64,000 nt of DNA. Source: Acidovorax sp. 210-6. GTDB taxonomy: Bacteria; Pseudomonadota; Gammaproteobacteria; Burkholderiales; Burkholderiaceae_C. The translations under genes and the position numbers were made by a program. The notes beneath the pieces were generated by a model that was given only the letters and a program-made list of their open reading frames with translations, did not search any database and was not told where the DNA came from. Below are positions 35,161-44,343 of the stretch, one piece after another; the first letter of the stretch is position 1, and every line of letters starts with the position of its first letter. Where the stretch lies: NCBI RefSeq assembly GCF_010020825.1, contig NZ_JAACJE010000001.1, positions 62,001 through 126,000 on the forward strand, written 5' to 3'.

Positions 35161-38106
35161 TCAGCCCAGGTGCGGCCCCAGCAGACCGGCCAGCTCGAAC
35201 ATGCCGACCTCGGGCTTGCCCAGCACGGCCTGGAGCTTGGCGTCGGGGCGGATGGTGCGCTTGTCCTTGGGGTCTTGCAGGCCCTGGGCCTTGATGTAGT
35301 CCCACAGCTTCTTGACCGCCTCGGGGCGCGACACCGGTTCGGCCCCAATCACCGCCGCCAGGGCTGCGCTGGGCGCCTTGCCTGGCGCGCTCTTGCGCGG
35401 GGCCTTGGGGGCCGTGGCTTTGGGCTCTTTCGGGGATTTTTTGGCTGCGGCGCTCTTCTTTGCTGCGCCGGCAGCTATGGTTTTGGTAGCGGTGCGGGCA
35501 GCGGTCTTGCGCGGGGGGTACTTGCTTTCGCGCTGCTCGAACTCGAAGTTGACCTTGCCGGCGTCCTTGTCCCAGACCAGGAAGGCCTTGAATGCGCGGC
35601 GCGTGCGCATGCTCACAAACTTGTCGAGCAGGTCGGTCTTGCCGGTGGCAAGGAGCTTTTCCATCTGCGCGCGCTCCACGGGCTGCTGCAGGATGACCTT
35701 GCCGCTTTTGAAGGTGCAGGACGGCGTGGGCTGCGCCGCCGTGGGCACGGCGCGCGTGCAGACGTAGTTGCTGCCGTGCTCGTGCACGGCCGAGCCGCAG
35801 ATGGGGCAGGCGCCCAGGGACGCGTCGGCAAACTCCACCAGTTCGCCGGTGTCCTCTGCGTTCTTGTCGTCGCCGAAGTCGAATTCGAGCTTGTAGTTGT
35901 TCGACTCCTCGTCGAAGCTGATGGTGATCTCGGCCGTGAACGGCCAACCCGCCTTGGAGCGGAAGCCCTCCAGCGGCCCGATGCGCTTGTGCGCCAGCAA
36001 CTGCTCGGCCTCTGCCGTTTCAAACGTGCGCCCGGCAGGCGATTTGCCGAACGAGAAGCCGCAGCCCTGGCCGGAGTTGCCGCCCGCGCCAGCACCTGAA
36101 GCGTCGTCCGACCGGCCGACGCAGGCGTAGCGGCGGTAGTTTTCCTTCACCACGCCGCCGCAGTTGGGGCAGGGGTGGGAAAGCGTGGCGTAGTCGCCGG
36201 GGATGGTGTCGCGGTCGTACTCCTTGGCCTTTTTCACCATGCGCTCGGTCATGGCGGCGATCTCGCGCATAAAGGCCTCGCGCGAGAGCTGGCCCTTTTC
36301 CATCTGCGCGAGCTTGTATTCCCACTCGCCCGTGAGGTCGGCGCGGCACAGTTCCTCCACCTCCAGGCCGCGCAGCAGCGTCATGAGCTGGAAGGCCTTG
36401 GCCGTGGGGATGAGCTCGCGGCCTTCGCGCAGCATGTATTTTTCGGTCAGCAGGCCTTCGATGATGGCCGCGCGCGTGGCCGGGGTACCCAGGCCTTTTT
36501 CCTGCATGGCCTCGCGCAGCTCGTCGTCGTCGATCTGCTTGCCCGCGCTCTCCATGGCGCCCAGCAGCGTGGCTTCGGAGTAGCGTGCCGGGGGCTTGGT
36601 CTTGAGGCCCTTGGGCTCGGCCTGTTCCGTGCGCACCATCTCGCCGGGCTGGACGGGCACGAGGTTCTGGCCCTTGTCGCCGTCCTTGGCACCTTCCACT
36701 TCGTCGGCCGCTTCCTTGCCGTAAATGGCCAGCCAGCCGGGCTTGACCAGCACCTTGCCCTCGGTCTTGAAGTGGTGCTGCTGCACCTTGGAGATGCGCG
36801 TGGTCACCTGGTATTCGGCGCTCGGGAAGAACACCGCCATGAAGCGGCGCACCACCAGGTCGTAGAGCTTTTGCTCCGCCTCGGACAGGCCGTGCGGCGC
36901 CTGCGTGGTGGGGATGATGGCGAAGTGGTCGCTGACCTTGCTGTTGTCGAAGATGCGTTTGCTGGGGCGCACGTAGTGGCCTTCCAGCGCCTGGCGCGCA
37001 AAGGGTGCCAGGTGGGCCATGCCCGAGTCGGCCAGCACTTCAAAGGTCTGGCGTGCCACGCCCAGGTAGTCCTCGGGCAGGGCGCGCGAATCGGTACGCG
37101 GGTAGGTCAGGGCCTTGTGGCGCTCGTACAGGCTTTGCGCCAGGGCGAGCGTGGTCTTGGCGGAGAAGCCAAACTTGCCGTTGGCCTCGCGCTGCAGGCT
37201 GGTCAGGTCGAACAGCAGGGGCGATGCCTGCGTGGTGGGCTTGCTTTCCTCGGTGACGCTGGCGGGTTGGCCGCGCACCGCGTCGGCAATGGACTGGGCT
37301 TGGGCCTGCGACCACACGCGGTCGGCCTTGGCCTCGGGGTCTTCGCCCTTCTTCCACTGGGGGTCGAACCATTTGCCGGGGTAGTCGCCCGCCTGGGCGC
37401 CGAAGCTGGCGTGGATTTCCCAGTAATCGCGGCTCACGAACTTGCGGATCTTTTCCTCGCGCTCGACCACCAGCGACAGTGTGGGCGTCTGCACCCGGCC
37501 CACGGTGGTGAGGAAGAAGCCCCCGCCCTGCGAGTTGAACGCCGTCATGGCGCGCGTGCCGTTGATACCCACCAGCCAGTCGGCCTCGCTGCGGCTGCGC
37601 GCGGCGTCGGCCAGGCCTTGCATCTGCGCGTCGCTGCGCAGGTGTTCAAAGCCGTCGCGGATGGCCTGCGGCGTCATGCTCTGCAGCCACAGGCGCTGCA
37701 CGGGCTTGCCAAGTGCCCCCTTGGCGCCGCCCGCGTACTGCTCGATCAGGCGGAAGATCAGCTCGCCCTCTCGGCCCGCGTCGCAGGCGTTGATGAGCTG
37801 GGTCACGTCCTTGCGCTTGGCCTGTTTGACGACGGCGGACAGGCGGCTCTTGGTCTTGTCCACGGGCTTCAAGTCAAAGTGCGGCGGAATCACCGGCAGG
37901 TGGGCAAAGCTCCACTTGCCGCGCTTGACGTCGTACTGCTCGGGGGCCTGGATCTCGACCAGGTGGCCCACGGCACTGGTGACCACGTACTGGTCGTTCT
38001 CGAAATGGTCTTCGTGCTTGTCGAACTTGCCCGCAACCGGCGTAAGGGCGCGCACGATGTCTTGCGCGACCGAGGGTTTTTCTGCGATGACCAGGGTTTT
38101 GCTCAT
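35161..38106 (-). CDS. topB: DNA topoisomerase III with C-terminal SWIB domain
   Basis: Type IA topoisomerase that relaxes and decatenates DNA. 981 residues, far longer than E. coli TopB (653). TOPRIM domain about 1-150 (LVIAEKPSVAQDIV; DAGREGELIFRLIE). The catalytic Tyr is Y335 in LTYPRTDSRALPEDYL. C-terminal zinc knuckles follow (CPNCGG, CPICGSAVHEHG). Then come about 50 Ala/Lys/Pro-rich residues (about 865-915, resembling histone H1 tails) and an SWIB domain (about 920-981: VKKLWDYIKAQGLQDPKDKR, MFELAGLLGPHLG). SWIB-topoisomerase fusions are known in chlamydiae and some proteobacteria. ATG 38106 is preceded by GAAACC; an in-frame start upstream (38208) is rejected. Confidence 0.92.
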   Translation of the reverse strand: MSKTLVIAEKPSVAQDIVRALTPVAGKFDKHEDHFENDQYVVTSAVGHLVEIQAPEQYDVKRGKWSFAHLPVIPPHFDLKPVDKTKSRLSAVVKQAKRKDVTQLINACDAGREGELIFRLIEQYAGGAKGALGKPVQRLWLQSMTPQAIRDGFEHLRSDAQMQGLADAARSRSEADWLVGINGTRAMTAFNSQGGGFFLTTVGRVQTPTLSLVVEREEKIRKFVSRDYWEIHASFGAQAGDYPGKWFDPQWKKGEDPEAKADRVWSQAQAQSIADAVRGQPASVTEESKPTTQASPLLFDLTSLQREANGKFGFSAKTTLALAQSLYERHKALTYPRTDSRALPEDYLGVARQTFEVLADSGMAHLAPFARQALEGHYVRPSKRIFDNSKVSDHFAIIPTTQAPHGLSEAEQKLYDLVVRRFMAVFFPSAEYQVTTRISKVQQHHFKTEGKVLVKPGWLAIYGKEAADEVEGAKDGDKGQNLVPVQPGEMVRTEQAEPKGLKTKPPARYSEATLLGAMESAGKQIDDDELREAMQEKGLGTPATRAAIIEGLLTEKYMLREGRELIPTAKAFQLMTLLRGLEVEELCRADLTGEWEYKLAQMEKGQLSREAFMREIAAMTERMVKKAKEYDRDTIPGDYATLSHPCPNCGGVVKENYRRYACVGRSDDASGAGAGGNSGQGCGFSFGKSPAGRTFETAEAEQLLAHKRIGPLEGFRSKAGWPFTAEITISFDEESNNYKLEFDFGDDKNAEDTGELVEFADASLGACPICGSAVHEHGSNYVCTRAVPTAAQPTPSCTFKSGKVILQQPVERAQMEKLLATGKTDLLDKFVSMRTRRAFKAFLVWDKDAGKVNFEFEQRESKYPPRKTAARTATKTIAAGAAKKSAAAKKSPKEPKATAPKAPRKSAPGKAPSAALAAVIGAEPVSRPEAVKKLWDYIKAQGLQDPKDKRTIRPDAKLQAVLGKPEVGMFELAGLLGPHLG
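35464..35490 (-). repeat. Degenerate dispersed repeat in the TopB linker codons
   Basis: GCTACCAAAACCATAGCTGC followed by CGGCGCA (minus strand) encodes ATKTIAAGA (residues 873-881). The same frame encodes AIKTIAARA in the lipoprotein at 12408. 21 of 27 bases agree. It may be chance in a Lys/Ala-rich region, but the AAAACnATAGCTGC match is precise. Confidence 0.5.
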
Positions 38107-38129
38107 GGATGGTTTCTCGAAACGGACGC

Positions 38130-38150
38130 CGCCCGGCACGCTGCCGGGCG
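38130..38150 (-). promoter_or_regulatory. Stem-loop in the topB leader
   Basis: Perfect 8-bp stem CGCCCGGC/GCCGGGCG with a 5-nt loop, ending 24 bp before the topB start codon. There is no U-run, so it is not a terminator. It sits beside a TACAAT hexamer (38155-38160) on the plus strand that could be a -10 for the SET gene. Confidence 0.45.
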
Positions 38151-38169
38151 CTTCTACAATCGGTGCTCT

Positions 38170-38202
38170 CACGCGCGTGCACGCGCACGCACACGTGTGC
38201 AC
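38170..38202. other. 33-bp alternating purine-pyrimidine tract (possible Z-DNA)
   Basis: Every base from 38170 to 38202 alternates pyrimidine-purine, mostly CG and CA/TG steps. This is the pattern most likely to flip to left-handed DNA under negative supercoiling. It lies in the 119-bp spacer between topB and the divergent SET gene. Confidence 0.85.
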
Positions 38203-38225
38203 CATCAAGTTAACAGAGTTTTGCC

Positions 38226-38765
38226 ATGCCCCGCACCCGCACCGCCCTTGCCCCTGGTCGCCGCATCCAGACCCGCCGCTCGGGCGTGCATGGCAAGGGC
38301 GTGTTTGCGGTGCAGGATATTGCCGAGGGCGAGGTGCTGATCGAGTACACCGGCGAGATCATCACCTGGCAGGAAGCGCAGGACCGCCATCCGCACGACC
38401 CCGCGCAGCCCAACCACACGTTCTATTTCCACGTGGACGAGGACCGCGTGATCGACGCCAAATACGGCGGCAACGCCGCGCGCTGGATCAACCACAGCTG
38501 CAACCCCAACTGCTATGCCGATGAGCGCGACGGCCGCGTCTTCATCACCGCGCTGCGCAACATCGCGGCCGGCGAAGAGCTGAACTACGACTACGGCCTC
38601 ATCATCGACGAGCGCTACACCAAGAAACTCAAGGCCGAGTACCCCTGCTGGTGCGGCAGCCCCAACTGTCGCGGCACCCTGCTGGCACCCAAGCGCGGCT
38701 GGGCGCCGCCGCACCCCGACAACCCGGTGCAGCCCGGTGGGGCACGTACCAAGGGGCGCTCATGA
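38226..38765 (+). CDS. SET-domain protein lysine methyltransferase
   Basis: Predicted SAM-dependent protein lysine methyltransferase, 179 residues. SET-N motif: SGVHGKGVFAVQDIAEGEVL with IEYTGE. SET-C motif: RWINHSCNPNC, and ELNYDYG for catalysis. A cysteine post-SET motif follows, CWCGSPNCRGTLL. All residues for SAM binding and catalysis are present. No signal peptide, so cytoplasmic. Few bacterial SET proteins have known targets. The neighbour topB carries an H1-like Lys/Ala linker that could be one. Divergent from topB; birA starts at the stop (4-bp overlap). Confidence 0.9.
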   Translation: MPRTRTALAPGRRIQTRRSGVHGKGVFAVQDIAEGEVLIEYTGEIITWQEAQDRHPHDPAQPNHTFYFHVDEDRVIDAKYGGNAARWINHSCNPNCYADERDGRVFITALRNIAAGEELNYDYGLIIDERYTKKLKAEYPCWCGSPNCRGTLLAPKRGWAPPHPDNPVQPGGARTKGRS

Positions 38766-39604
38766 GCGCCGCCGCGCTGCGTTGGCCCGCCGAGGCCCTG
38801 TGGGAAGCTGTGGTGCCGCTGCTGCCCAGTTTCACGGTCGAGGTGCTGCCCGAAATCGACTCCACCAACACCGAGCTCATGCGCCGCGCCCGCGCGGGCC
38901 AGTGCGACCCGGTACTGCTGGTGGCCGAGCAGCAGACCGCTGGCAAGGGCCGCATGGGCCGGCCCTGGCGCAGTGCGGCGGGCGCTTCGCTGACTTTCTC
39001 GCTGGGTCTGCCGCTGGCGCCGCAGGACTGGTCGGGCCTGTCGCTGGCCGTGGGCGTGAGCGTGGCCGAAAGCCTGCAACCCACCTTGCCCGCTGCGGGC
39101 AGCAGCACGCCGCGGGTGGCGCTCAAGTGGCCCAACGATCTGTGGCTGGGCGGTGCCCAGGGCGACCGCAAGCTGGGCGGCATTCTGGTGGAAACGGCCA
39201 GCTTTGTGGGGGGTGCGTCCGCCGGTTCGCCTGCCACGGCCGCCCACAGTGGCCGCTACGTGGTCATCGGCGTGGGGCTGAACGTGCTGCCGCAGGACGC
39301 TGCGGGCCTGTCGCTGCCGCCGGGCAGCCTGCAAGAGGTGGAGCCCGGCCTGGATGCGCCCACGGCGCTGCTGCGGGTGGTGCCGCCTTTGGTGTCCATG
39401 CTGCAGGCTTTTGCCCAGTATGGCTTTGCGCCCCTGCAGCCGCGCTTTGGCCTGCGCGATGCGCTGGCGGGCCGCAGCGTGCAGCTCAGCGACGGCACGC
39501 AAGGCGAGGCCCATGGCGTGGGCGAGGATGGCGCACTGCTCGTGCATACTGCGCGGGGCATGCAGGCCGTGACCAGCGCTGAAATCAGCGTGCGGCCTTC
39601 CTGA
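38762..39604 (+). CDS. birA: Biotin-[acetyl-CoA-carboxylase] ligase
   Basis: Attaches biotin to the carrier protein of acetyl-CoA carboxylase. 280 residues. Catalytic core: EIDSTNTELMRRAR, QQTAGKGRMGRPWRS (biotin-binding loop), LKWPNDLWLGG and KLGGILVE. It lacks the N-terminal helix-turn-helix of E. coli BirA, so it is a monofunctional ligase without a repressor role. A Gly/Ser-rich insertion of about 20 residues (FVGGASAGSPATAAHSGRY) sits before the VVIGVGLNV strand. Overlaps the SET gene by 4 bp. Confidence 0.92.
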   Translation: MSAAALRWPAEALWEAVVPLLPSFTVEVLPEIDSTNTELMRRARAGQCDPVLLVAEQQTAGKGRMGRPWRSAAGASLTFSLGLPLAPQDWSGLSLAVGVSVAESLQPTLPAAGSSTPRVALKWPNDLWLGGAQGDRKLGGILVETASFVGGASAGSPATAAHSGRYVVIGVGLNVLPQDAAGLSLPPGSLQEVEPGLDAPTALLRVVPPLVSMLQAFAQYGFAPLQPRFGLRDALAGRSVQLSDGTQGEAHGVGEDGALLVHTARGMQAVTSAEISVRPS

Positions 39605-39617
39605 ACCGCTTTTTTAC

Positions 39618-40355
39618 ATGTTGCGTCTGACCGTTATCGTGCTTCTGCTGGCCAATGCTGGCTATTACGCCTGGTCCCAGGGCCATCTGGCCGAGTGGGG
39701 CCTGGCGCCTGCGCCCCAGGGCGAACCGCAGCGCCTGCAGCAGCAGATCCGCCCCGAGGCCGTGCGCCTGGCGGGGGAGCCTGCCACCCCGCCCGTGCGC
39801 CCGGCCCCGGCCGCTGTGCCCGCCCCAGAGCACAGTGCCGTCCAGGCCAGCGCCGAGGCGCCTGCCGCGTCGGTCCCAGTGGCGGCCACCGAGCCCGCCC
39901 GCCCTGCGGGCGAATGCCTGCAGGCCGGGGTGTTCGACGAAGAACAGGCCAACGCCCTGCGCCGCGTGGCTGGTGCGCTGCCCCAGGGCAGCTGGAGCCT
40001 GCAGCGCACCACCATCCCGGGCCGCTGGATGGTGTACATGGGCAAGTTCGCCGATGCCGACGCCCTGGCCAAGAAGCGCGCTGAACTGCGCGAGCTGGGC
40101 ATTTCCTTTGATCGGCCCAGCACCGCGTCGCTGGAGCCGGGGCTGTCGCTGGGGCGCTTCTCCACCGAAGAGGCGGCCCAGCGTGGCATGGGCAATCTGG
40201 TGGCCAAGGGCGTGCGCACGGCCAAGGTGGTGCAGGAGCGCCCCGACACCCCTGGCTACCAGTTGCGCCTGCCCAGTGTGGACGATGCCTTGCGCCCCCA
40301 GCTGGACGTGCTGCGCCCGGCCATGGCGGGCAAGACGCTCAAGCCCTGTTCCTGA
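39618..40355 (+). CDS. SPOR-like membrane-anchored protein
   Basis: 245 residues: one N-terminal hydrophobic segment (LRLTVIVLLLANAGYYAWSQ), a Pro/Ala-rich linker (about 55-100), then a region with the SPOR-like pattern LQAGVFDEEQANALRRVAGA and GRWMVYMGKFADADALAKKR. The latter two look like repeats of a peptidoglycan-binding domain. Possibly a cell-division or cell-wall protein. It follows birA by 13 bp and is convergent, with no gap, to the histidine kinase gene. Confidence 0.7.
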   Translation: MLRLTVIVLLLANAGYYAWSQGHLAEWGLAPAPQGEPQRLQQQIRPEAVRLAGEPATPPVRPAPAAVPAPEHSAVQASAEAPAASVPVAATEPARPAGECLQAGVFDEEQANALRRVAGALPQGSWSLQRTTIPGRWMVYMGKFADADALAKKRAELRELGISFDRPSTASLEPGLSLGRFSTEEAAQRGMGNLVAKGVRTAKVVQERPDTPGYQLRLPSVDDALRPQLDVLRPAMAGKTLKPCS

Positions 40356-41804
40356 TCAATCGTTCTGGTCGTCCCGTGCCGGGAAGCGCACGGTGAACCG
40401 CGCCCCGGGCGGTGTCTGGCCGGGCCGGGCGTCTTCCACGCTGATTTCGGCCTGGTGCTGGCGGGCGATCTCCTGCACGATGGGCAGGCCCAGTCCGGAG
40501 CCGTCGGCCTCGCTGCCCAGCGCGCGGTAGAAGGGCTGGAAGATCAGCTCACGCTCAGACGCGGGCACGCCGGGGCCGGTGTCCTCCACCTGCAGCAGCA
40601 GCACGCGGCCGAAGGTGTCTGCCAGCACGCGCACGGTCACCACGCCGGGTCTGTCGTCCGAGGAGGGGGTGTAGTTGATGGCGTTGTCCACCAGGTTGCG
40701 CACCAGTTCCTTGAGCAGGGTGGGGTTGCCGTCCAGCCACACGCCGGGGGCGCCGGGCTCGGCACCGTCGTAGCCCAGGTCGATGCGCTTGTCCATGGCG
40801 CGGGGCACCGAGTCGCGCACCACGTCCATGGTCAGGCGTGCCAGGTCGCAGCGCTGCTGGGTCATCTGCGCGCCGCTGGCTTCGGCCCGGGCCAGGGCCA
40901 GCAACTGGTTGACGGTGTGCGTGGCGCGGATGCTGGAGCGCCCGATCTGTTTGAGCGATTGCTTGAGCTCGTCGGTGTTGGTGCCCTCGCGCTGGGCCAG
41001 GTCGGCCTGCATGCGCAGGCCCGCCAGCGGGGTCTTGAGCTGGTGCGCGGCGTCGGCCAGGAAGCGCTTTTGCGTGGCCAGCGAATCGTTCAGGCGCGTG
41101 AGCAGGTCGTTCACCGAGTCCACCAGCGGCGCCACTTCCAGCGGCACGGTCTTGTGGTCCAGCGGCGAGAGGTCGTCGGGGCTGCGTGCGCGGATGCGCT
41201 CTTCGAGCTGGTTGAGCGGCTTGATGCCGCGCGCCAACGCCAGCCAGACCAGCAGCACGGCCAGGGGCAGCAGCACGAACTGGGGCACCATCACGCCCTT
41301 GATGATCTCGGTGGCCAGCACGCTGCGCTTCTCGCGCGTTTCGGCCACCTGCACCAGGGCCAGCGGGTTGCCCTCCACCGGCACGCGCACCCAGATGTAG
41401 GCCACGCGGATGTCCACGCCGCGCAGTTCGGCGTCGCGCAAGCGCACATCACCGGGCTGGGGGGTTTCTTCCTCCGGCGGGGGCGGCAGGTCGCGCTCAC
41501 CCGAGAGCCATTCCCCGCGCGGCCCCAGCACTTGGTAATAGACCGAGTCGGAATCGTCGGCGCGCAGGATTTCGCTGGCGGACTGCGGCAGGTTGAATTG
41601 CGGCCTGCCGCGCTGCACCGTCACCAGTTGTGCGAGGGCGTGCGCGTTGTAGATCAGGGCGCGGTCAAACGGTTTGTTGGCAATGCCCTGTGCCACCAGC
41701 CAGGTCAGTGCCAGGCCCACAGGCCAGAGCAGCAGCAGCGGGGTGAGCATCCAGTCCAGGATCTCGCCGAACAGGGAGCGTTGCTCGCGCTGAAAGAGTT
41801 TCAA
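40356..41804 (-). CDS. Sensor histidine kinase (TctE-like)
   Basis: Second gene of a two-component system. 482 residues: helix (21-43), periplasmic sensor (2CSK_N-like, about 50-170), helix (about 185-205), HAMP (about 205-260), HisKA with the phosphoacceptor His254 in FLADAAHQLKTPLAGLRMQA, then the ATPase domain: NLVDNAINYTP (N box), DTGPGVP (G1), FYRALGSEADGSGLGLPIV (G2). Downstream of the regulator after an 82-bp gap occupied by the dispersed repeat. TctE controls tricarboxylate uptake in related bacteria; no such transporter is here, so the signal is unknown. Confidence 0.9.
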   Translation of the reverse strand: MKLFQREQRSLFGEILDWMLTPLLLLWPVGLALTWLVAQGIANKPFDRALIYNAHALAQLVTVQRGRPQFNLPQSASEILRADDSDSVYYQVLGPRGEWLSGERDLPPPPEEETPQPGDVRLRDAELRGVDIRVAYIWVRVPVEGNPLALVQVAETREKRSVLATEIIKGVMVPQFVLLPLAVLLVWLALARGIKPLNQLEERIRARSPDDLSPLDHKTVPLEVAPLVDSVNDLLTRLNDSLATQKRFLADAAHQLKTPLAGLRMQADLAQREGTNTDELKQSLKQIGRSSIRATHTVNQLLALARAEASGAQMTQQRCDLARLTMDVVRDSVPRAMDKRIDLGYDGAEPGAPGVWLDGNPTLLKELVRNLVDNAINYTPSSDDRPGVVTVRVLADTFGRVLLLQVEDTGPGVPASERELIFQPFYRALGSEADGSGLGLPIVQEIARQHQAEISVEDARPGQTPPGARFTVRFPARDDQND

Positions 41805-41828
41805 GGTGGCGGCCCTGGATTTGAATCA

Positions 41829-41883
41829 AATTGGCTTGTAAGGCAATGAAATCAAGCGTCACTAGCTATCAAAAACATAGCAA
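41829..41883 (-). repeat. Dispersed repeat between the response regulator and kinase genes
   Basis: GGCTTGTAAGGCAATGAAAT, then CAAGCGTCACTAGCTATC and AAAAACATAGC. It is a degenerate hairpin form within a two-gene operon, so it would be transcribed in the intercistronic mRNA and could affect kinase translation. Confidence 0.65.
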
Positions 41884-41886
41884 CCT

Positions 41887-42561
41887 TCAGCCTGGAATTT
41901 TTTCAAGACAGTAGCCCAGACCGCGCACGGTGGCAATGCGGATCGGGCCTTTCTCGATCTTCTTGCGCAGGCGGTGGATGTACACCTCGATGGCGTTGTT
42001 GCTCACCTCTTCGCCCCACTCGCACAGGCGTTCCACGAGCTGGTCCTTGCTGACCAGGCGCCCGGCGCGCTGCAGCAGCACCTCCAGCAGGCCCAGCTCG
42101 CGCGCCGACAGCTCGATCATCTTGCCGTCGATGGTGGCCACGCGCCCGGCCTGGTCGTACACCAGCGGGCCGTGCTTGATGGTGCTGCTGGTGGCGCCCA
42201 TGCCCCGGCGGGTGAGGGCGCGCACGCGCGCCTCCAGCTCCTGCAGCGAAAACGGTTTGGCCATGTAGTCGTCGGCGCCGTAGTCCAGACCCTTGACGCG
42301 CTCCTCCACGCTGTCGGCCGCGGTGAGGATGAGCACCGGCAGCGCCGTGCCGCGCGCGCGCAGGCGCTTGAGCACCTCCAGCCCGTGCATGCGCGGCAGG
42401 CCCAGGTCCAGGATCAGCAGATCAAATTCGTTGTTGGTCATCAGCGCGGCGTCGGCCTCGGCGCCGTTGGCCACATGGTCCACGACGGCGCCCGAACTGC
42501 GCAGCGTGCGCAGCAACCCGTCGGCCAGCACCTGGTCGTCTTCGGCTATGAGGATGCGCAT
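41887..42561 (-). CDS. OmpR-family response regulator (TctD-like)
   Basis: DNA-binding regulator, 224 residues. Receiver domain 1-115 with Asp52 as phosphoacceptor (LLILDLGLPRMHG), acidic pair E7-D8-D9, Thr in LTAAD and Lys in YMAKPFS. Winged-helix DNA-binding domain about 130-224 (LSARELGLLEVLLQRAGRLV; EVSNNAIEVYIHRLRKKIEK). First gene of the two-component operon; kinase downstream. Confidence 0.92.
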   Translation of the reverse strand: MRILIAEDDQVLADGLLRTLRSSGAVVDHVANGAEADAALMTNNEFDLLILDLGLPRMHGLEVLKRLRARGTALPVLILTAADSVEERVKGLDYGADDYMAKPFSLQELEARVRALTRRGMGATSSTIKHGPLVYDQAGRVATIDGKMIELSARELGLLEVLLQRAGRLVSKDQLVERLCEWGEEVSNNAIEVYIHRLRKKIEKGPIRIATVRGLGYCLEKIPG

Positions 42562-42615
42562 GGGGGAGTCTCCTGGTTATGCAAGGATTTTAGGGCGTTG
42601 CCTCAGAGCACGTTC

Positions 42616-43125
42616 TCAGTACGAGGCGCCGCTGGCATAGGTCTCCAGCCCGATGGACACCACCGTGGCCACGGCGTCGCCCACCTCGGCACGCCATTCG
42701 GCCTCGGCCTGCGCCACGGCCGCCTCGAAGGCACGCAACCAGTCCAGCCCCGTGGGGGTGAAGCACACGCGCCGCGCGCGTGCGTCGTGCGGGTCAGGCA
42801 GGCGCTGCACCAGGCCCCAGGCCTCGCACTGGTCCACCAGCGTGCCCATGGCCTGCTTGGTCATGCCCGCCTTGGCGGCCAGGTCGCTGAGCCGGTTGCC
42901 GCGCAGCGACAGGTGGCGCGTGATGTGCACATGCGCCGCACTTACTTGCTGGCGCGCCGCCAGGTTGGACAGCGCCAGCGGCACCTCCACATTGCGCGCC
43001 ATGAGCTGCAGCACCCGCGCATCAAAGCGGCGCAGGGCGTGGCCCATCAGGCGGCCCAGGTGCGTCTGGCGCCAGGCATCGTGGTGTGCGGCATCCATAG
43101 GCGTGGCGGCGAGGGTGTCAGTCAT
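42616..43125 (-). CDS. MarR-family transcriptional regulator
   Basis: 169 residues, winged helix-turn-helix: AAHVHITRHLSLRGNRLSDL, AAKAGMTKQAMGTLVDQCEA (recognition helix), GLVQRLPDPHDARARRVCFT (wing). The C-terminal helix is Ala-rich. It lies divergent from recA; a 10-bp perfect inverted repeat in the shared 129-bp spacer is a candidate operator. The ligand and target are unknown. The frame continues upstream without a stop, but the ATG at 43125 precedes the first recognisable helix. Confidence 0.85.
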   Translation of the reverse strand: MTDTLAATPMDAAHHDAWRQTHLGRLMGHALRRFDARVLQLMARNVEVPLALSNLAARQQVSAAHVHITRHLSLRGNRLSDLAAKAGMTKQAMGTLVDQCEAWGLVQRLPDPHDARARRVCFTPTGLDWLRAFEAAVAQAEAEWRAEVGDAVATVVSIGLETYASGASY

Positions 43126-43135
43126 GCGGAAATGG

Positions 43136-43174
43136 TAAATCAAACTGACCAAATATTTAGCGATGTTTGATTTA
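43136..43174. promoter_or_regulatory. Inverted repeat, candidate MarR operator
   Basis: TAAATCAAAC (43136-43145) and GTTTGATTTA (43165-43174), perfect 10-bp arms with a 19-bp spacer. It begins 11 bp upstream of the MarR start codon, in an AT-rich stretch of this GC-rich genome. Autoregulation is likely. Confidence 0.55.
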
Positions 43175-43189
43175 TTGCTGGATAAACTA

Positions 43190-43205
43190 CTGTTCAAGCA
43201 TCCAG
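43190..43205 (+). promoter_or_regulatory. Candidate LexA (SOS) box upstream of recA
   Basis: CTG, then 10 bases, then CAG (CTGTTCAAGCATCCAG), matching the CTG-N10-CAG form of LexA sites. It is 50 bp upstream of the recA start codon. The inner bases are not as AT-rich as the E. coli consensus. Confidence 0.5.
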
Positions 43206-43254
43206 CCTGTGATGAAAAACAGGCGACACCATCCCACCTTCCAAGGAGTCCACC

Positions 43255-44337
<1,083 letters not shown>

Positions 44338-44343
44338 GCGGGC

